In this document: one piece after another, positions 35,907 through 44,949 of the stretch | How positions within the stretch are numbered: position 1 is the first letter of the stretch | How the letters are laid out: every line of letters begins with the position of its first letter | Source: Burkholderia pyrrocinia | Lineage (GTDB): Bacteria > Pseudomonadota > Gammaproteobacteria > Burkholderiales > Burkholderiaceae | DNA length: 64,000 nucleotides | Assembly (NCBI RefSeq): GCF_022809715.1 | Contig: NZ_CP094460.1 | Span: 2,790,001 to 2,854,000, forward strand | Reading direction: 5' to 3' | Made by a program: the position numbers and the translations under genes | The notes under the pieces: model-generated | Told to the model about the DNA's origin: nothing | Databases searched by the model: none | What the model saw: the letters and a program-made list of their open reading frames with translations, nothing else

Positions 35907-37973
35907 TTACTTCTTGGTGCCGCCGCCCAGCAGACCGCCGAGCAGGTTCGTCACCGGCGACAGCAGATTGGCTGCACCGCCCGCGGTACCGCCGTTCGAG
36001 CTGCCGGTCAGGGCCGCCACGGTGCCGCTGCCGGCCGGTGTCGTCGCCGTGCCGGTTGCGCCGCCGGGGCTGGCCGTGCCGATGGCACCCGCCGAGCCGG
36101 CCGGCGTCGTCAGCGCGCCCGTCAGCGTGCCGACCGGGCCGCTCGTCAGCAGGCCGCCGACGGTGCCCGTCACGTTGCCTCCCGGCGTCGTGACCGTGCC
36201 GGTGAGGCTTGCGCCGAGCGGCGTCAGCGCGTTGACGAGGTTGGTGACCGGCGCCAGCAGGCCGCCGACACCCGAGCCGCCGGTGCCGCTCGTGCCGCCG
36301 GTTCCGCTGGTGCCGCTCGAACCGAGGCTGCCGAGCGCGCCGGTCACGGTGCCGAGCAGGCCGGTGACCGGTGCAAGCGGGCCGCCGCTGGTGCCGCTCG
36401 TGCCGCTGGTACCACCCGTACCGCTGGAGCTGCTGCCGCCGCCGAGCCCGCCCGTCAGCGTACCGAGCAGACCGGTAATCGGGGCGAGCGGGTTGGTGCC
36501 GCTGCTGGAGCTGCCGCTGGACAGCAGGCCGCCGGCCGACGCCACCGTGTTGCCGAGCTGGGACACGCTGTTGCCGGCGCTCGTGCCGACCGGGTTGCCG
36601 GTCGCGCTGCCGACCTGCGAACCGGCGAGGCCGAGGCCGCTGCCGAGCGTGCTCAGCAGTCCGCTGAGCGGGGCGCCGAGCATGGTTGCGCCGCCGAGCA
36701 TCTGCGTGGCGCCAGGTGTCGTGACGCCGCCGGTCAGCGTGTTCGTGATCGGGTTGATCACGCTGCCGAGCTGCGTCTCGAGTTGCTGGACCGGCGCGCT
36801 GTTCAGCGCGGTATTCAGCGCCGATGCTGTCGAGTTGACCGCATTGCCGACCGTGTTGACGAGATTGCCGACCAGGGTCGTCGCCGGCGCGAGCGGCGAC
36901 AGCGGACCGGTGCCGAGGCTCGTCACTGCGTTGCCGAGGTTGTTGACCGCGCCGCCGGCGCCGGTCAGCAGGCCGGTAGTCGACGTGAGCGTCGGGCCGA
37001 GCGGGTTCGGCGACACGCCGATCGAGCCGAGGCCGGCAGCGACACCGTTGCCGAGCGACTGCACGCCGTTGCCGAGGCTCGTGACCGCGTTGCCGACGCT
37101 GGTGGCCGTCGTCGGGTTCGTGCCGGGGATCTGCACGCCGCCGATCTGCGCGCCGCCGTTCGCGACCGTCGTGCCGAGTGCCGTCACGAGGTTGCCGGAT
37201 TGCTGGAGGACATTGCCGAGCGGGGTGACGCTGGTGCCCGACGTACCGGAAGTGCCTGACGTACCGGAAGTGCCCGAGGTGCCCGAGGTACCGGAAGTGC
37301 CCGAGGTGCCCGAGGTACCGGAGGTGCCCGACGTACCCGAAGTGCCCGAGGTACCCGAGGTACCCGAAGTACCCGAAGTACCCGAAGTACCCGAAGTACC
37401 CGAAGTACCCGAAGTACCCGAAGTACCCGACGTACCCGAGGTACCCGACGTACCCGAGGTACCCGACGTGCCCGACGTACCGGAGGTGCCCGAGGTGCCG
37501 GAAGTACCCGACGTACCGGAGGTGCCCGAAGTACCGGAAGTACCCGACGTACCGGAGGTGCCCGACGTACCGGAGGTGCCTGACGTACCGGAGGTGCCCG
37601 AGGTACCGGAAGTGCCCGAGGTGCCGGAAGTGCCCGAGGTGCCGGAAGTGCCCGAAGTACCGGAAGTGCCCGAGGTACCGGAAGTACCCGACGTACCGGA
37701 GGTGCCCGAAGTACCGGAAGTACCCGACGTACCGGAGGTGCCCGACGTACCGGAAGTACCCGAGCTACCGGACGTACCCGAACTCCCGCCACCCGACGTC
37801 CCCGACGAACCGCCGCCCGACGTACCGGACGTCCCCGAAGTGCCGCTCGTCCCCGACGTGCTCGGCTTGATCGTCGGCGGGGTCGTCGGTCCGTCGACCG
37901 AGCCGCAACCGTACAGCGCGAGCAGCGACGCGACGGCCATCGTTACCGTCGTCTTCTTGAATATATTGTGCAT
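35907..37973 (-). CDS. Collagen-like (Gly-Thr-Ser repeat) predicted lipoprotein
   Basis: Predicted 688-residue surface or envelope protein. [20 protein letters not shown] and then YGC form a lipoprotein-type signal with Cys23; Tyr at position -2 is unusual for a lipobox. Residues about 41-248 are almost pure Gly-Thr-Ser triplets, with a few GGGSSGTS interruptions, i.e. a Gly-X-Y collagen-like tract as in the Burkholderia collagen-like (Bucl) proteins. Residues 249-688 are low-complexity Gly/Ser/Thr/Leu/Asn segments with recurring [18 protein letters not shown] and GGLL units and the C-terminus [12 protein letters not shown] precedes ATG 37973. Likely a stalk-like extracellular protein involved in adhesion or envelope structure; the role is inferred. 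Confidence 0.8.
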   Translation of the reverse strand: MHNIFKKTTVTMAVASLLALYGCGSVDGPTTPPTIKPSTSGTSGTSGTSGTSGGGSSGTSGGGSSGTSGSSGTSGTSGTSGTSGTSGTSGTSGTSGTSGTSGTSGTSGTSGTSGTSGTSGTSGTSGTSGTSGTSGTSGTSGTSGTSGTSGTSGTSGTSGTSGTSGTSGTSGTSGTSGTSGTSGTSGTSGTSGTSGTSGTSGTSGTSGTSGTSGTSGTSGTSGTSGTSGTSGTSGTSGTSGTSGTSGTSVTPLGNVLQQSGNLVTALGTTVANGGAQIGGVQIPGTNPTTATSVGNAVTSLGNGVQSLGNGVAAGLGSIGVSPNPLGPTLTSTTGLLTGAGGAVNNLGNAVTSLGTGPLSPLAPATTLVGNLVNTVGNAVNSTASALNTALNSAPVQQLETQLGSVINPITNTLTGGVTTPGATQMLGGATMLGAPLSGLLSTLGSGLGLAGSQVGSATGNPVGTSAGNSVSQLGNTVASAGGLLSSGSSSSGTNPLAPITGLLGTLTGGLGGGSSSSGTGGTSGTSGTSGGPLAPVTGLLGTVTGALGSLGSSGTSGTGGTSGTGGSGVGGLLAPVTNLVNALTPLGASLTGTVTTPGGNVTGTVGGLLTSGPVGTLTGALTTPAGSAGAIGTASPGGATGTATTPAGSGTVAALTGSSNGGTAGGAANLLSPVTNLLGGLLGGGTKK
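37230..37853 (-). repeat. 9-bp-periodic Gly-Thr-Ser codon repeat
   Basis: About 208 codons of (GGN-ACN-TCN) units, read on the reverse strand, with third bases switching among a few variants (GGTACGTCG, GGTACTTCG, GGCACCTCC and similar). Higher-order blocks of 18-27 bases recur. The tract is long and exact enough to vary in length by slippage or recombination without breaking frame. Confidence 0.95.
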
Positions 37974-38338
37974 GTAGGCCTCGACATTGGAAGTGTGTCC
38001 AAGCCTCCACTGCAAATTCCGCGCCATGATGGATTTATCGAAACGGCGTCGCGCTTTGTTGCGGGAATCGGGAATATCAACGCGATTTAAACGGAGAATG
38101 GCGGTTTTGCGCGACGGGCACGTACCGTGTACTGATGCGACGGTTGCGATGTTCCCGTAAGCCGCCGTAACGCGCGGCCGGATGTTACGTAGCGTTCGAC
38201 CGCCCGTCACGCGAACAGCCGCGAACCGAGGGCCGCATCTTTGACGCAACGCGCCGGCCCCGTGAACATGGCGCGAAATCTCCCGGCCGCCGGCGACGCC
38301 GCTGCGGCCACGACCACGACTTCACCCAGGACACGGAC
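37974..38338. other. Divergent control region upstream of collagen-like gene
   Basis: About 365 bases between divergent genes, the part nearest the collagen-like gene being A/T-richer than average. No ORF with a ribosome site and no strong dyad was found. It presumably contains the promoters for both genes. Confidence 0.4.
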
Positions 38339-38737
38339 ATGAGCGAACAGGACAGGGAATACGGCAAGGCGCGGCGGATCGACGTGATGGGCGAGGCGTT
38401 CGTCGAGAGCGCGATGCGTGACCTCGACGGATTTTCGCGTCCGTTGCAGGACTGGCTGAACGAACACGCGTGGGGCAGCACATGGCACCGGGGCGGGATC
38501 GACCTGAAGACGCGCAGCCTGTGCACCTGCGCGATGCTGGCGGCGCTCGGCCGCGGCACGGAGCTGAAGGGTCACATTCGCGGCGCGCTCAACAACGGCG
38601 CGAGCCTCGTCGAGATCCGCGAGGTGCTGCTGCACAGCGCGCTGTACGCGGGCGCGCCGGCCGCGGTCGAGGCATTCCGCAACGCGCGCGAGGTGATTGC
38701 GGATCTCGGGCTGTCGGTGCCCGACGACGAAGCCTGA
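38339..38737 (+). CDS. Carboxymuconolactone decarboxylase family protein
   Basis: Predicted 132-residue protein of the CMD/AhpD fold, close in length to PcaC (4-carboxymuconolactone decarboxylase). Conserved blocks are RSLCTCAMLAALGRGTELKGH (about 59-79, shown to 21 only as a position) and REVLLHSALYAGAPAAVEAF near residues 94-113. The Cys62-x-Cys64 pair differs from the CxxC of AhpD peroxidase-type members, favouring a decarboxylase-like role. AGGA lies nine bases before the ATG. No other beta-ketoadipate gene adjoins it, so it is not necessarily PcaC itself. Confidence 0.82.
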   Translation: MSEQDREYGKARRIDVMGEAFVESAMRDLDGFSRPLQDWLNEHAWGSTWHRGGIDLKTRSLCTCAMLAALGRGTELKGHIRGALNNGASLVEIREVLLHSALYAGAPAAVEAFRNAREVIADLGLSVPDDEA

Positions 38738-38791
38738 TTCCGTCGCAGCACCGGCTGCACGGCACTGAATCAGGCCCCGCGTCGTTCCCGC

Positions 38792-39778
38792 TCAGGACTC
38801 GATACGCGCAGCTCGTGCGACGGCGTCGGCCGGCGCGGCGGCGACTTCGAGCAGCCAGTCGGCCGTTGCATCCGGAAGCGTGACCGGCAGCATGTGCCCG
38901 CCCTCGACGACCTTCAGCCGCACGCGCGCCGATTTCTTCGCGAGCGCGTCGCCGTGCTCGCGCCAGTTCAGGATCGGATCGGCGTGGCCGTACAGCACGT
39001 CGACCGGCAGCGTGAGCTCCGCATAGCGGCGCACCATCGCGGGCAGGTCGACGGGCGCCGACAGCAGGTCGGTCGCGGTCGCGTAGAACACATGCGGCCG
39101 CATCCCGAGCAGCCCGCCGCCCTTGGTGGGGAAGTCGCGCGGCACGTCTTCCGGTGCGAACACCTGGCGCACGGCGTTGCGGCCGGTCAGGATCGTCAGC
39201 GGGATTGCGAAGGTCCACGACACGAAGCGGCGCACCAGCGGCGACGGCAGCATCAGCGGCCGGAACGGCGCCGGCGGCTCGGATTGCTCGTGCGACAGCG
39301 GCGCGATCAACGCGAGCCGGCTCACGCGATCAGGATGGTTGAGGCCGACCGCGAGCGCGATCGCGCCGCCGAGCGAATGGCCGACCAGCACGGGCTTGTC
39401 GAGCCGCAGCGCGTCGATGAACGCGGCGACCGTGCGCGCCTGCGCGAACACGTTCGCCTGCGAGCCCGCGCCGCGGGTCGAGCGGCCGGCGCCGGGCCGG
39501 TCGATCAGGATCACGCGATGCCGCTGCGCGAGCCGCGCGAGCGGCAGGTACGCGAAGTTGCGCAGCTGCCCCGCGAGCCCGTGAACGAACACGATCGGCG
39601 GGCCGTTGCCGTATTCGACGTAGTGGATGCGGTCGCCGCCGATGTCGACGAAGCGGCCTTCGGGCGGGAACGCGCGCGTCACGCGGCTGGCGACGTAGCC
39701 GGAAAACAGCGCGAGCGCGGCGAGCACCGCGACGACGCCGAGCAGCACGTTCAGGATCAGATGGAGCGTAGGGGTCAT
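38792..39778 (-). CDS. Alpha/beta hydrolase, membrane-anchored
   Basis: Predicted 328-residue serine hydrolase. One N-terminal membrane span (about 5-27) anchors it. The oxyanion-hole HG is at 66-67, the nucleophile elbow GHSLGG places Ser135, and the probable acid and base are in YGHADPILN and EGGHMLP near residues 270 and 300. GAGG precedes ATG 39778, which is only seven bases after the monooxygenase stop, so it is the third gene of that operon. It fits hydrolysis of the ester made by a Baeyer-Villiger oxidation. Confidence 0.88.
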   Translation of the reverse strand: MTPTLHLILNVLLGVVAVLAALALFSGYVASRVTRAFPPEGRFVDIGGDRIHYVEYGNGPPIVFVHGLAGQLRNFAYLPLARLAQRHRVILIDRPGAGRSTRGAGSQANVFAQARTVAAFIDALRLDKPVLVGHSLGGAIALAVGLNHPDRVSRLALIAPLSHEQSEPPAPFRPLMLPSPLVRRFVSWTFAIPLTILTGRNAVRQVFAPEDVPRDFPTKGGGLLGMRPHVFYATATDLLSAPVDLPAMVRRYAELTLPVDVLYGHADPILNWREHGDALAKKSARVRLKVVEGGHMLPVTLPDATADWLLEVAAAPADAVARAARIES

Positions 39779-39785
39779 GTCGGCC

Positions 39786-41369
39786 TCAGCGGGTTTCGAG
39801 TGCGGGTTCGGCAACCGGCGCGGTTGCGGCCGGGCCGGTTTTCGCGCGGCGTTCGAAATGCATCGCCGAATCGGCGAGCGCGCCGAACTTCAGCGATGCG
39901 AGATCGAGCACGTAGTTCTGGTGGAATTTCCATGGTTTGCGATGGCCCTGCTTCGGCAGGATGCCGGCCGCGCGCTGGATGTAGCCCGAGCTCAGGTTGA
40001 CGGCCGGCACGTCGCCGAGATCGCCGGCGCCGAGCCGCGGCACGCACGTGTCGTAGCCGTTCGCGCGCATGTGGTTGAGCAGCCGGCACACGTAGCGCGC
40101 GATCAGCTCGGCCTTCAGCGTCCACGACGCATTCGTGTAGCCGAACGACGACGCGAGGTTCGGCACGTCGCTGTACATCATGCCCTTGTACGACACGGTC
40201 TCCGGCAGATCGACCGCGCGGCCGTCGACCGTGACGCGCGCGCCGCCGAGCAGTTTCACCTTCAGCCCGGTCGCGGTGACGATCACGTCCGCGTCGAGCT
40301 GCTGGCCGCTCTTCAGCTGGAGGCCGGTCGGCGTGAAGCGCTCGATCTCGTCGGTGATGATCGACGCGCGGCCCGCGCGGATCGACTTGAACAGGTCGCC
40401 GTTCGGCACGAGGCACACGCGCTGGTCCCACGGCATGTAGCGCGGCGTCAGGTGCTTCGCGACGTCGAAGCCGGGGCCGAGCTGCTTGCTGGCCGCGCGG
40501 ATGATGAATTTCTTCGTCTGGTCGGGCTTGCGGCGCGATACGTTGTACAGGTACATCGTCAGCAGCACGTTCTTCACGCGCACGAGCCGGTGCGCGAGCC
40601 GCGACGGCAGCACGCGGCGCAACGCGTTCGCGATCCTGTCGCGCGCGGGCAGCGACACGATGTAGGTCGGCGAGCGCTGCAGCATCGTCACGTGCCGCGC
40701 GTCGGCCGCCATCGACGGCACGAGCGTGACGGCCGTCGCGCCGCTGCCGATCACGACGACGCGCCGGTTCGCGTAGGTCAGATCCTTCGGCCAGTGCTGC
40801 GGATGCACGAGCTTGCCCTCGAACGTGTCCATGCCGGGCCAGTCGGGCAGGTAGCCGGCGTCGTAGTCGTAATAGCCGCTGCACATGAACAGGAAGCGGC
40901 AGGTGTAGACGAGCGTGTCGGCGGCGCCGTCGCGCGTGCGCTCGATGCGCACCGTCCAGCGCGCGCGGTTCGAGTCCCAGTCGGCCGCGACGACCTTCTG
41001 GCCGTAGCGGATCGTCTTGTCGATCCCGTACGTGCGCGCGGTGTCGCGGATGTAGTCGAGGATCGTCTGGCCGTCGGAGATCGCCTTGTCGCTGTGCCAC
41101 GGGCGGAAGCTGTAGCCGAGCGTGAACATGTCGGAATCCGAACGAACGCCCGGATAGCGGAACAGATCCCAGGTGCCGCCGATCGCGTCGCGCGCCTCGA
41201 CGATCGCGACGCTCGCATGCGGGCAGCGCTGCTTCAGGTGATACGCGGCGCCGATGCCGGACAGGCCGGCGCCGACGATCAGCACGTCGAGGTCGTTGCC
41301 GTCGCCACGGTCATGGCGGGCGCCGGGGGCGGGCGGCGCGTCGCGCCGGTCGGTCGTCGTCGAGGTCAT
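39786..41369 (-). CDS. Baeyer-Villiger-type flavin monooxygenase
   Basis: Predicted 527-residue FAD/NADPH enzyme. The first nucleotide fold is VLIVGAGLSGIGAAYHL (about 29-45), the Baeyer-Villiger fingerprint FxGxxxHxxxWP is intact at 183-194, and the second fold is RVVVIGSGATAV (203-214). GGTWDLFRYPGVRSDSDMF near 64-82 is characteristic of the EthA/AlmA-like subgroup. Expected reaction: NADPH and O2-dependent conversion of a ketone to an ester. AAGGA precedes ATG 41369, which overlaps the SDR stop by four bases. The N-terminus is slightly longer than usual, with a polar 25-residue leader. Confidence 0.92.
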   Translation of the reverse strand: MTSTTTDRRDAPPAPGARHDRGDGNDLDVLIVGAGLSGIGAAYHLKQRCPHASVAIVEARDAIGGTWDLFRYPGVRSDSDMFTLGYSFRPWHSDKAISDGQTILDYIRDTARTYGIDKTIRYGQKVVAADWDSNRARWTVRIERTRDGAADTLVYTCRFLFMCSGYYDYDAGYLPDWPGMDTFEGKLVHPQHWPKDLTYANRRVVVIGSGATAVTLVPSMAADARHVTMLQRSPTYIVSLPARDRIANALRRVLPSRLAHRLVRVKNVLLTMYLYNVSRRKPDQTKKFIIRAASKQLGPGFDVAKHLTPRYMPWDQRVCLVPNGDLFKSIRAGRASIITDEIERFTPTGLQLKSGQQLDADVIVTATGLKVKLLGGARVTVDGRAVDLPETVSYKGMMYSDVPNLASSFGYTNASWTLKAELIARYVCRLLNHMRANGYDTCVPRLGAGDLGDVPAVNLSSGYIQRAAGILPKQGHRKPWKFHQNYVLDLASLKFGALADSAMHFERRAKTGPAATAPVAEPALETR

Positions 41370-42268
41370 GCGGGGTCCTTGGTCGGCGTGGCCGGGCGTG
41401 CGGCCGGGGCGGGGGCGCGTTCGAGATTGCGTGCACGGGCGCGGCGCACATGGCGCAGCATCAGCCACTGGTAACCGGCGCCGAGCAGGCGCGCGATCCG
41501 GTCGAGCCGGCGCGCGTCGGCGCCGACGAGCACGCGGCGCGCATTGCGCTCGACGCCCGCGAGGATCTGCCGCGCGGCATCGTCGGCGGTCGTCGCGTTG
41601 ATCAGGCGGTTCGCCTGCCGGCGATGGGTCGCTTCGTCCTGGCCCGTGAGCGCGTGGATGCTGGTATCGACGCGGCCCGCATCGACGATGTTCGTCGCGA
41701 CGCCGCCCGGATGCACGCAGGTCGCGCTCACCGGCGCGCCGTCGAGTTCGAGCTCCATCCGCAGCGCCTCGGTGAAGCCGCGCACCGCGAACTTGGTTGC
41801 GTTGTACGCGCTTTGCGTCGGCATCGCGACGAGCCCGAACAGGCTCGACGTGTTGACGACGTGGCCGTCGCCCGACGCGCGCAGGTGCGGCAGGAACGCC
41901 TGCGTGCCGTGCACGACGCCCCAGAAATTGATGCCGACGATCCATTCGACATCGGCGATGTGCGCGGTTTCGGCGCTGGCGGCGAGCGACACGCCCGCAT
42001 TGTTGAAGATCAGGTTGACCTTGCCGTGTTCGGCGCGGACGAAATCGGCCCACGCGAACACCGCGTCGCGGTCGGCGACGTCGAGCCGCCGCGTGCTCAC
42101 GCGCTCGCCGTGCTGCGCGCACGCGGCCGCCGTACCGGCGAGCCCGGTTTCGCTGACGTCGGCGAGCGCGACCTCGCAGCCGCGCCGCGCGAGCTCGACC
42201 GCGAGGCTGCGGCCCATGCCCGAACCGGCGCCCGTGATCGCGGCGACCTTGCCGGAAAACCCGTTCAT
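41366..42268 (-). CDS. Short-chain dehydrogenase/reductase
   Basis: Predicted 300-residue classical SDR. The cofactor motif is TGAGSGMG at residues 12-19, NNAG at 89-92, and the catalytic set is Ser141 or Ser142, Tyr155 and Lys159. A C-terminal extension (about 260-300, Arg/Ala/Pro-rich) is typical of SDRs encoded beside BVMO genes. It would oxidise an alcohol to the ketone used by the monooxygenase. First gene of a three-gene operon divergent from a TetR regulator. Confidence 0.9.
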   Translation of the reverse strand: MNGFSGKVAAITGAGSGMGRSLAVELARRGCEVALADVSETGLAGTAAACAQHGERVSTRRLDVADRDAVFAWADFVRAEHGKVNLIFNNAGVSLAASAETAHIADVEWIVGINFWGVVHGTQAFLPHLRASGDGHVVNTSSLFGLVAMPTQSAYNATKFAVRGFTEALRMELELDGAPVSATCVHPGGVATNIVDAGRVDTSIHALTGQDEATHRRQANRLINATTADDAARQILAGVERNARRVLVGADARRLDRIARLLGAGYQWLMLRHVRRARARNLERAPAPAARPATPTKDPA

Positions 42269-42316
42269 CCGTTGCTCCTCCCGTTCCGCTTATGCTGCGC
42301 CGGCGGCACGTCTATT

Positions 42317-42336
42317 GTGGTGTTGGTCGTCACCAC
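42317..42336. promoter_or_regulatory. Candidate TetR operator
   Basis: GTGGTG-TTGGTCGT-CACCAC is a 6+6 dyad in the 88-base divergent region, 20 bases before the tetR-type start and 48 from the SDR start. It would let the regulator control both itself and the SDR/BVMO/hydrolase operon. Confidence 0.5.
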
Positions 42337-42356
42337 TTTAGTTTTCGGGTGTCCTG

Positions 42357-43013
42357 ATGTCAAATAGCGGAATGGAGAAAGCACTCGAAACGAAAAAACG
42401 GGGCCGGTCGTACGGCGGCGTGGCGCCCGAGGTGCGTGCCGCCGAGCGGCGCGACGCGCTGATCCGCGCAGCGACGCACGTGTTCGGCACGGTCGGGTTC
42501 CGCAAGGCGACCGTGCGGTCGATCTGCCAGGAAGCGAAGCTGAACGATCGCTATTTCTATGCGGCGTTCGACAGCACCGAGGATTTGCTGCGCTGCACCT
42601 ACCTGCATCACGCGGAGCAGCTGCATGACGCGGTCGCACAGGCGGTCGCCGCGCGCGGCGGCGATCTGCGCGAGAGCGTCGACGCGGGGCTCGCCGCGTT
42701 CTTCGCGTTCCTGCGCGATCCGTGTGCGGCGCGCGTGCTGCTGCTCGAGGTGATGGGCGTGAGCGCGGATACCGACATGACGTACCAGCGCATGCTGATC
42801 GACTTCGGCAAGCTGATCATGGCGATCGGCGCACCGCACGAGGCCGCGACGCCCGTGGAGCGCACCGAGCAGCGGCTGATCGGGCTCGCGCTCGTCGGCG
42901 CGATGACGAACGTCGGCGCGGCGTGGCTGCTCACCGACTATCGCGATCCGGAAGCGCAGATGGTCGCGAGTTGCAGGAAGGTGCTGCTGGGGACATTGCG
43001 GGAGATTGGCTAA
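42357..43013 (+). CDS. TetR-family transcriptional regulator
   Basis: Predicted 218-residue repressor. The helix-turn-helix is at about residues 33-80 (ALIRAATHVFGTVGFRKATV... CQEAKLNDRYFYAAFDSTEDLL), with NDRYFYAAF as the recognition helix. The C-terminal ligand domain is not assigned. No strong ribosome site precedes ATG 42357; the ATG at 42372 is an alternative. It is divergent from the SDR/BVMO/hydrolase operon and most likely represses it until a ketone, alcohol or lipid ligand binds. Confidence 0.88.
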   Translation: MSNSGMEKALETKKRGRSYGGVAPEVRAAERRDALIRAATHVFGTVGFRKATVRSICQEAKLNDRYFYAAFDSTEDLLRCTYLHHAEQLHDAVAQAVAARGGDLRESVDAGLAAFFAFLRDPCAARVLLLEVMGVSADTDMTYQRMLIDFGKLIMAIGAPHEAATPVERTEQRLIGLALVGAMTNVGAAWLLTDYRDPEAQMVASCRKVLLGTLREIG

Positions 43014-43249
43014 CCGGATGGCATCGCACCGTTCCTGTTACCCCCCGGAAAGTTGCAGGCCGAAAATGAAACGAATGCGGCAATCACACGGCGCACGGGG
43101 CGCCATTTTTTCTTTTCGTGCGATTTAGTCGTATTTTTAATAATTAAAAGGCGATCGTTTTTTTAAGTGGGTAATTATTTTCAAAAACCGTCGTTGTTTT
43201 TTGTTTCGCTTCCATGTGGCGATGAATTGATGAAAACAATCTGGAGCGA

Positions 43250-43291
43250 ATAAAAAAGCGGCGCAACGCAAAAAACAGCTCGCATTGCGCC
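43250..43291 (-). terminator. Rho-independent terminator of the lectin gene
   Basis: On the reverse strand GGCGCAATGC pairs with GCGTTGCGCC (10 bp with one G-T) and is followed within two bases by a run of six Ts. It lies 40-80 bases past the lectin stop and is the clearest intrinsic terminator in the window. The rest of 43014-43250 is A/T-rich and contains no gene. Confidence 0.85.
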
Positions 43292-43331
43292 GATCGTGGC
43301 GCGAAATCCTTCGCGCCCCAGGCACGATTGA

Positions 43332-43595
43332 TCAGGAACCCGTGTATCCGCCCCGGGTCCAGCCGTCACCATCCCAGCAATACTCGGTCGTCGTGCCGCC
43401 GCTCGTCGCGTACACGCGGATGTGAACGGCGCTTCCCACCAGCCAGCACGTGGCGGACACGTTGTCGCCCGCCTGGGCGAACGCGCCCGTGTACCAGTTC
43501 GACCCGTCGTAGCAGCGTTCGGTGATCTTGTTGCCGTTGGCCGTGTAGACACGAATCGACGGCGTGGTTCCCCATGAAATTGCGGCGGTTTGCAT
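43332..43595 (-). CDS. Fucose-binding lectin, BambL-like
   Basis: An 87-residue lectin nearly identical to BambL of B. ambifaria and related to RSL of Ralstonia. The chain is two beta-propeller blades: [19 protein letters not shown] (13-31) and [19 protein letters not shown] (58-76). Arg15/Glu26 and Arg60/Glu71 match the fucose-contacting pairs; Trp8, Trp34, Trp51, Trp74 and Trp79 are present. Such chains trimerise into a six-blade propeller binding fucosylated glycans. There is no signal peptide, as in its relatives. AAGGAG lies nine bases before the ATG, and a strong terminator follows, so it is monocistronic. From memory it differs from BambL at about six positions (for example Ala40, Val53, Tyr72). 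Confidence 0.93.
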   Translation of the reverse strand: MQTAAISWGTTPSIRVYTANGNKITERCYDGSNWYTGAFAQAGDNVSATCWLVGSAVHIRVYATSGGTTTEYCWDGDGWTRGGYTGS

Positions 43596-43856
43596 TTCAA
43601 ACTCCTTATTTGAATGAATCGGAGAATTGAAGCATTTGGTAAACGCTCGTCAGCGTATTACCGGAATAAGGTTATAAGGTAAACCGTAAAAACGATATGC
43701 GAATGTTTGGCTTCAATAATCGCGTTTATTCACATTTTCGAGCGATCTGAAAGTAAGTTGGAAGGATGTAAAAATCATGGTGCGCGGGTTCGAAACAGGT
43801 GTCGCCGAGACGGTTCGTGCCGCTCGCCGGCACAGGTTGCCGGCGAGCCGGCCGAT
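43596..43856. promoter_or_regulatory. A/T-rich lectin upstream region
   Basis: The 261 bases between the lectin start and the LysR stop are clearly A/T-richer than the chromosome average, especially 43596-43760. It must contain the lectin promoter. I see no convincing lux-box-like or other long dyad. Confidence 0.4.
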
Positions 43857-44822
43857 TCAGTGTGCCGCGCGCTTCGAGCGTGTCGCGCGTGCGGGTGTGG
43901 CAGCGGTCGGCCGCCGCGGCGTGTCTCCGATCCTTTGCTTCATCGCATCGATGAATGCCCGCACCTTCGGCGAAGGCAGCCGCGTCGACGGATACACCGC
44001 ATGAATCCCGGCCGGCGCCGAGCGCCATGCGGGCAGCAGCCGCACGAGCCGGCCGGCCGCGACGTCGTCGGCGGTCGAGAAATCCGTCAGCAGCCCGAAG
44101 CCGCCGCCCGCGAGCACGATCGCGCGGCATGCGGTTGCGGTGTTCGACACGACCGGCGCGACGCAGCGCACCGACACGCTGCCGCCGCGCGCGTCGTCGA
44201 GTTCGAACGTGTGCGGGCGCGGCAGCGTCGACAGCATCACGAACGGCAGTGCGGCAAGCGCATCCGTATCGCGCGGCAGCCCGTAGCGCGCGACGAACGC
44301 GGGGCTCGCGACCAGCCATTTCTCGTACGTGCCGAGCTGCACCGCGCGATAGTTCGAATCGGCGAGGCGGCCGATGCGGATCGCGACGTCGAGGTTGTCC
44401 GCGACGAGATCGACGACGCGGTCGTTCGCGACCAGCTCGACGTCGAGCCCCGGATGCAAGTCGCGCAGCGCGACGACGGCCGGCGCGACGACCTGCGCGC
44501 CGTAGTCGATCGGCACGCTCACGCGCAGCGTGCCGCGCAGCGGCCCCGCGTCGGACGACACCGCATCGAGCGCGGCTTCGGTGGCGCGCACGATGGCGCG
44601 GCACGCGTCGTAGAACGTACGCCCCGCGTCGGTCACGCTGAGCCGCCGCGTCGTGCGTACGAGCAGGTTCGCGCCGACCTCGGATTCGAGGCGCTGCATG
44701 TGCGTGCTGACGACCGTCTTCGCGAGGCCGAGCCGCTCGGCCGCGGCCGTCAGCGAGCCGGCATCGACCACCGCGACGAAGATCGCCAGCCGGTTCAGGT
44801 TCACGTCGCGCAGATCGGCCAT
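43857..44822 (-). CDS. LysR-family transcriptional regulator
   Basis: Predicted 321-residue regulator. The N-terminal helix-turn-helix is at about residues 8-67 (NRLAIFVAVVDAGSLTAAAE, RLGLAKTVVSTHMQRLE), followed by a CrgA/PecT-like substrate-binding domain (LRVSVPIDYGAQVVAPAVVAL). The C-terminus is Arg/Ala/Thr-rich. It is divergent from the GST and flavin/iron-sulfur fusion genes, with a clear dyad in the space between, so it very probably controls them. Confidence 0.9.
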   Translation of the reverse strand: MADLRDVNLNRLAIFVAVVDAGSLTAAAERLGLAKTVVSTHMQRLESEVGANLLVRTTRRLSVTDAGRTFYDACRAIVRATEAALDAVSSDAGPLRGTLRVSVPIDYGAQVVAPAVVALRDLHPGLDVELVANDRVVDLVADNLDVAIRIGRLADSNYRAVQLGTYEKWLVASPAFVARYGLPRDTDALAALPFVMLSTLPRPHTFELDDARGGSVSVRCVAPVVSNTATACRAIVLAGGGFGLLTDFSTADDVAAGRLVRLLPAWRSAPAGIHAVYPSTRLPSPKVRAFIDAMKQRIGDTPRRPTAATPARATRSKRAAH

Positions 44823-44842
44823 CGTTGATTGTCCTATGAAAG

Positions 44843-44867
44843 CGGATAATGTTTCAGCGATTATCCG
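44843..44867. promoter_or_regulatory. Candidate LysR operator
   Basis: CGGATAAT-N9-ATTATCCG is a perfect 8+8 dyad in a G/C-rich background, 20 bases from the lysR start and about 80 from the GST start. It contains the T-N11-A pattern typical of LysR-type binding sites. Confidence 0.65.
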
Positions 44868-44949
44868 TCTTCTGGCCGCGAACCGCGAGCGCTACGCTGG
44901 GGCCGTTCGTCGCCGATTCCCGGCGACGCGAGATTCCGGAGTGTTTTCC

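Noticed and set aside
35914..37977. A 687-codon plus-strand ORF rich in Val-Pro-Glu/Asp opposite the collagen-like gene
   Set aside because: It is the antisense reading of the Gly-Thr-Ser codon repeat: repeats of nine bases without stops stay open on both strands. It has no leader or domain, and the reverse-strand frame has a signal peptide and ribosome site.
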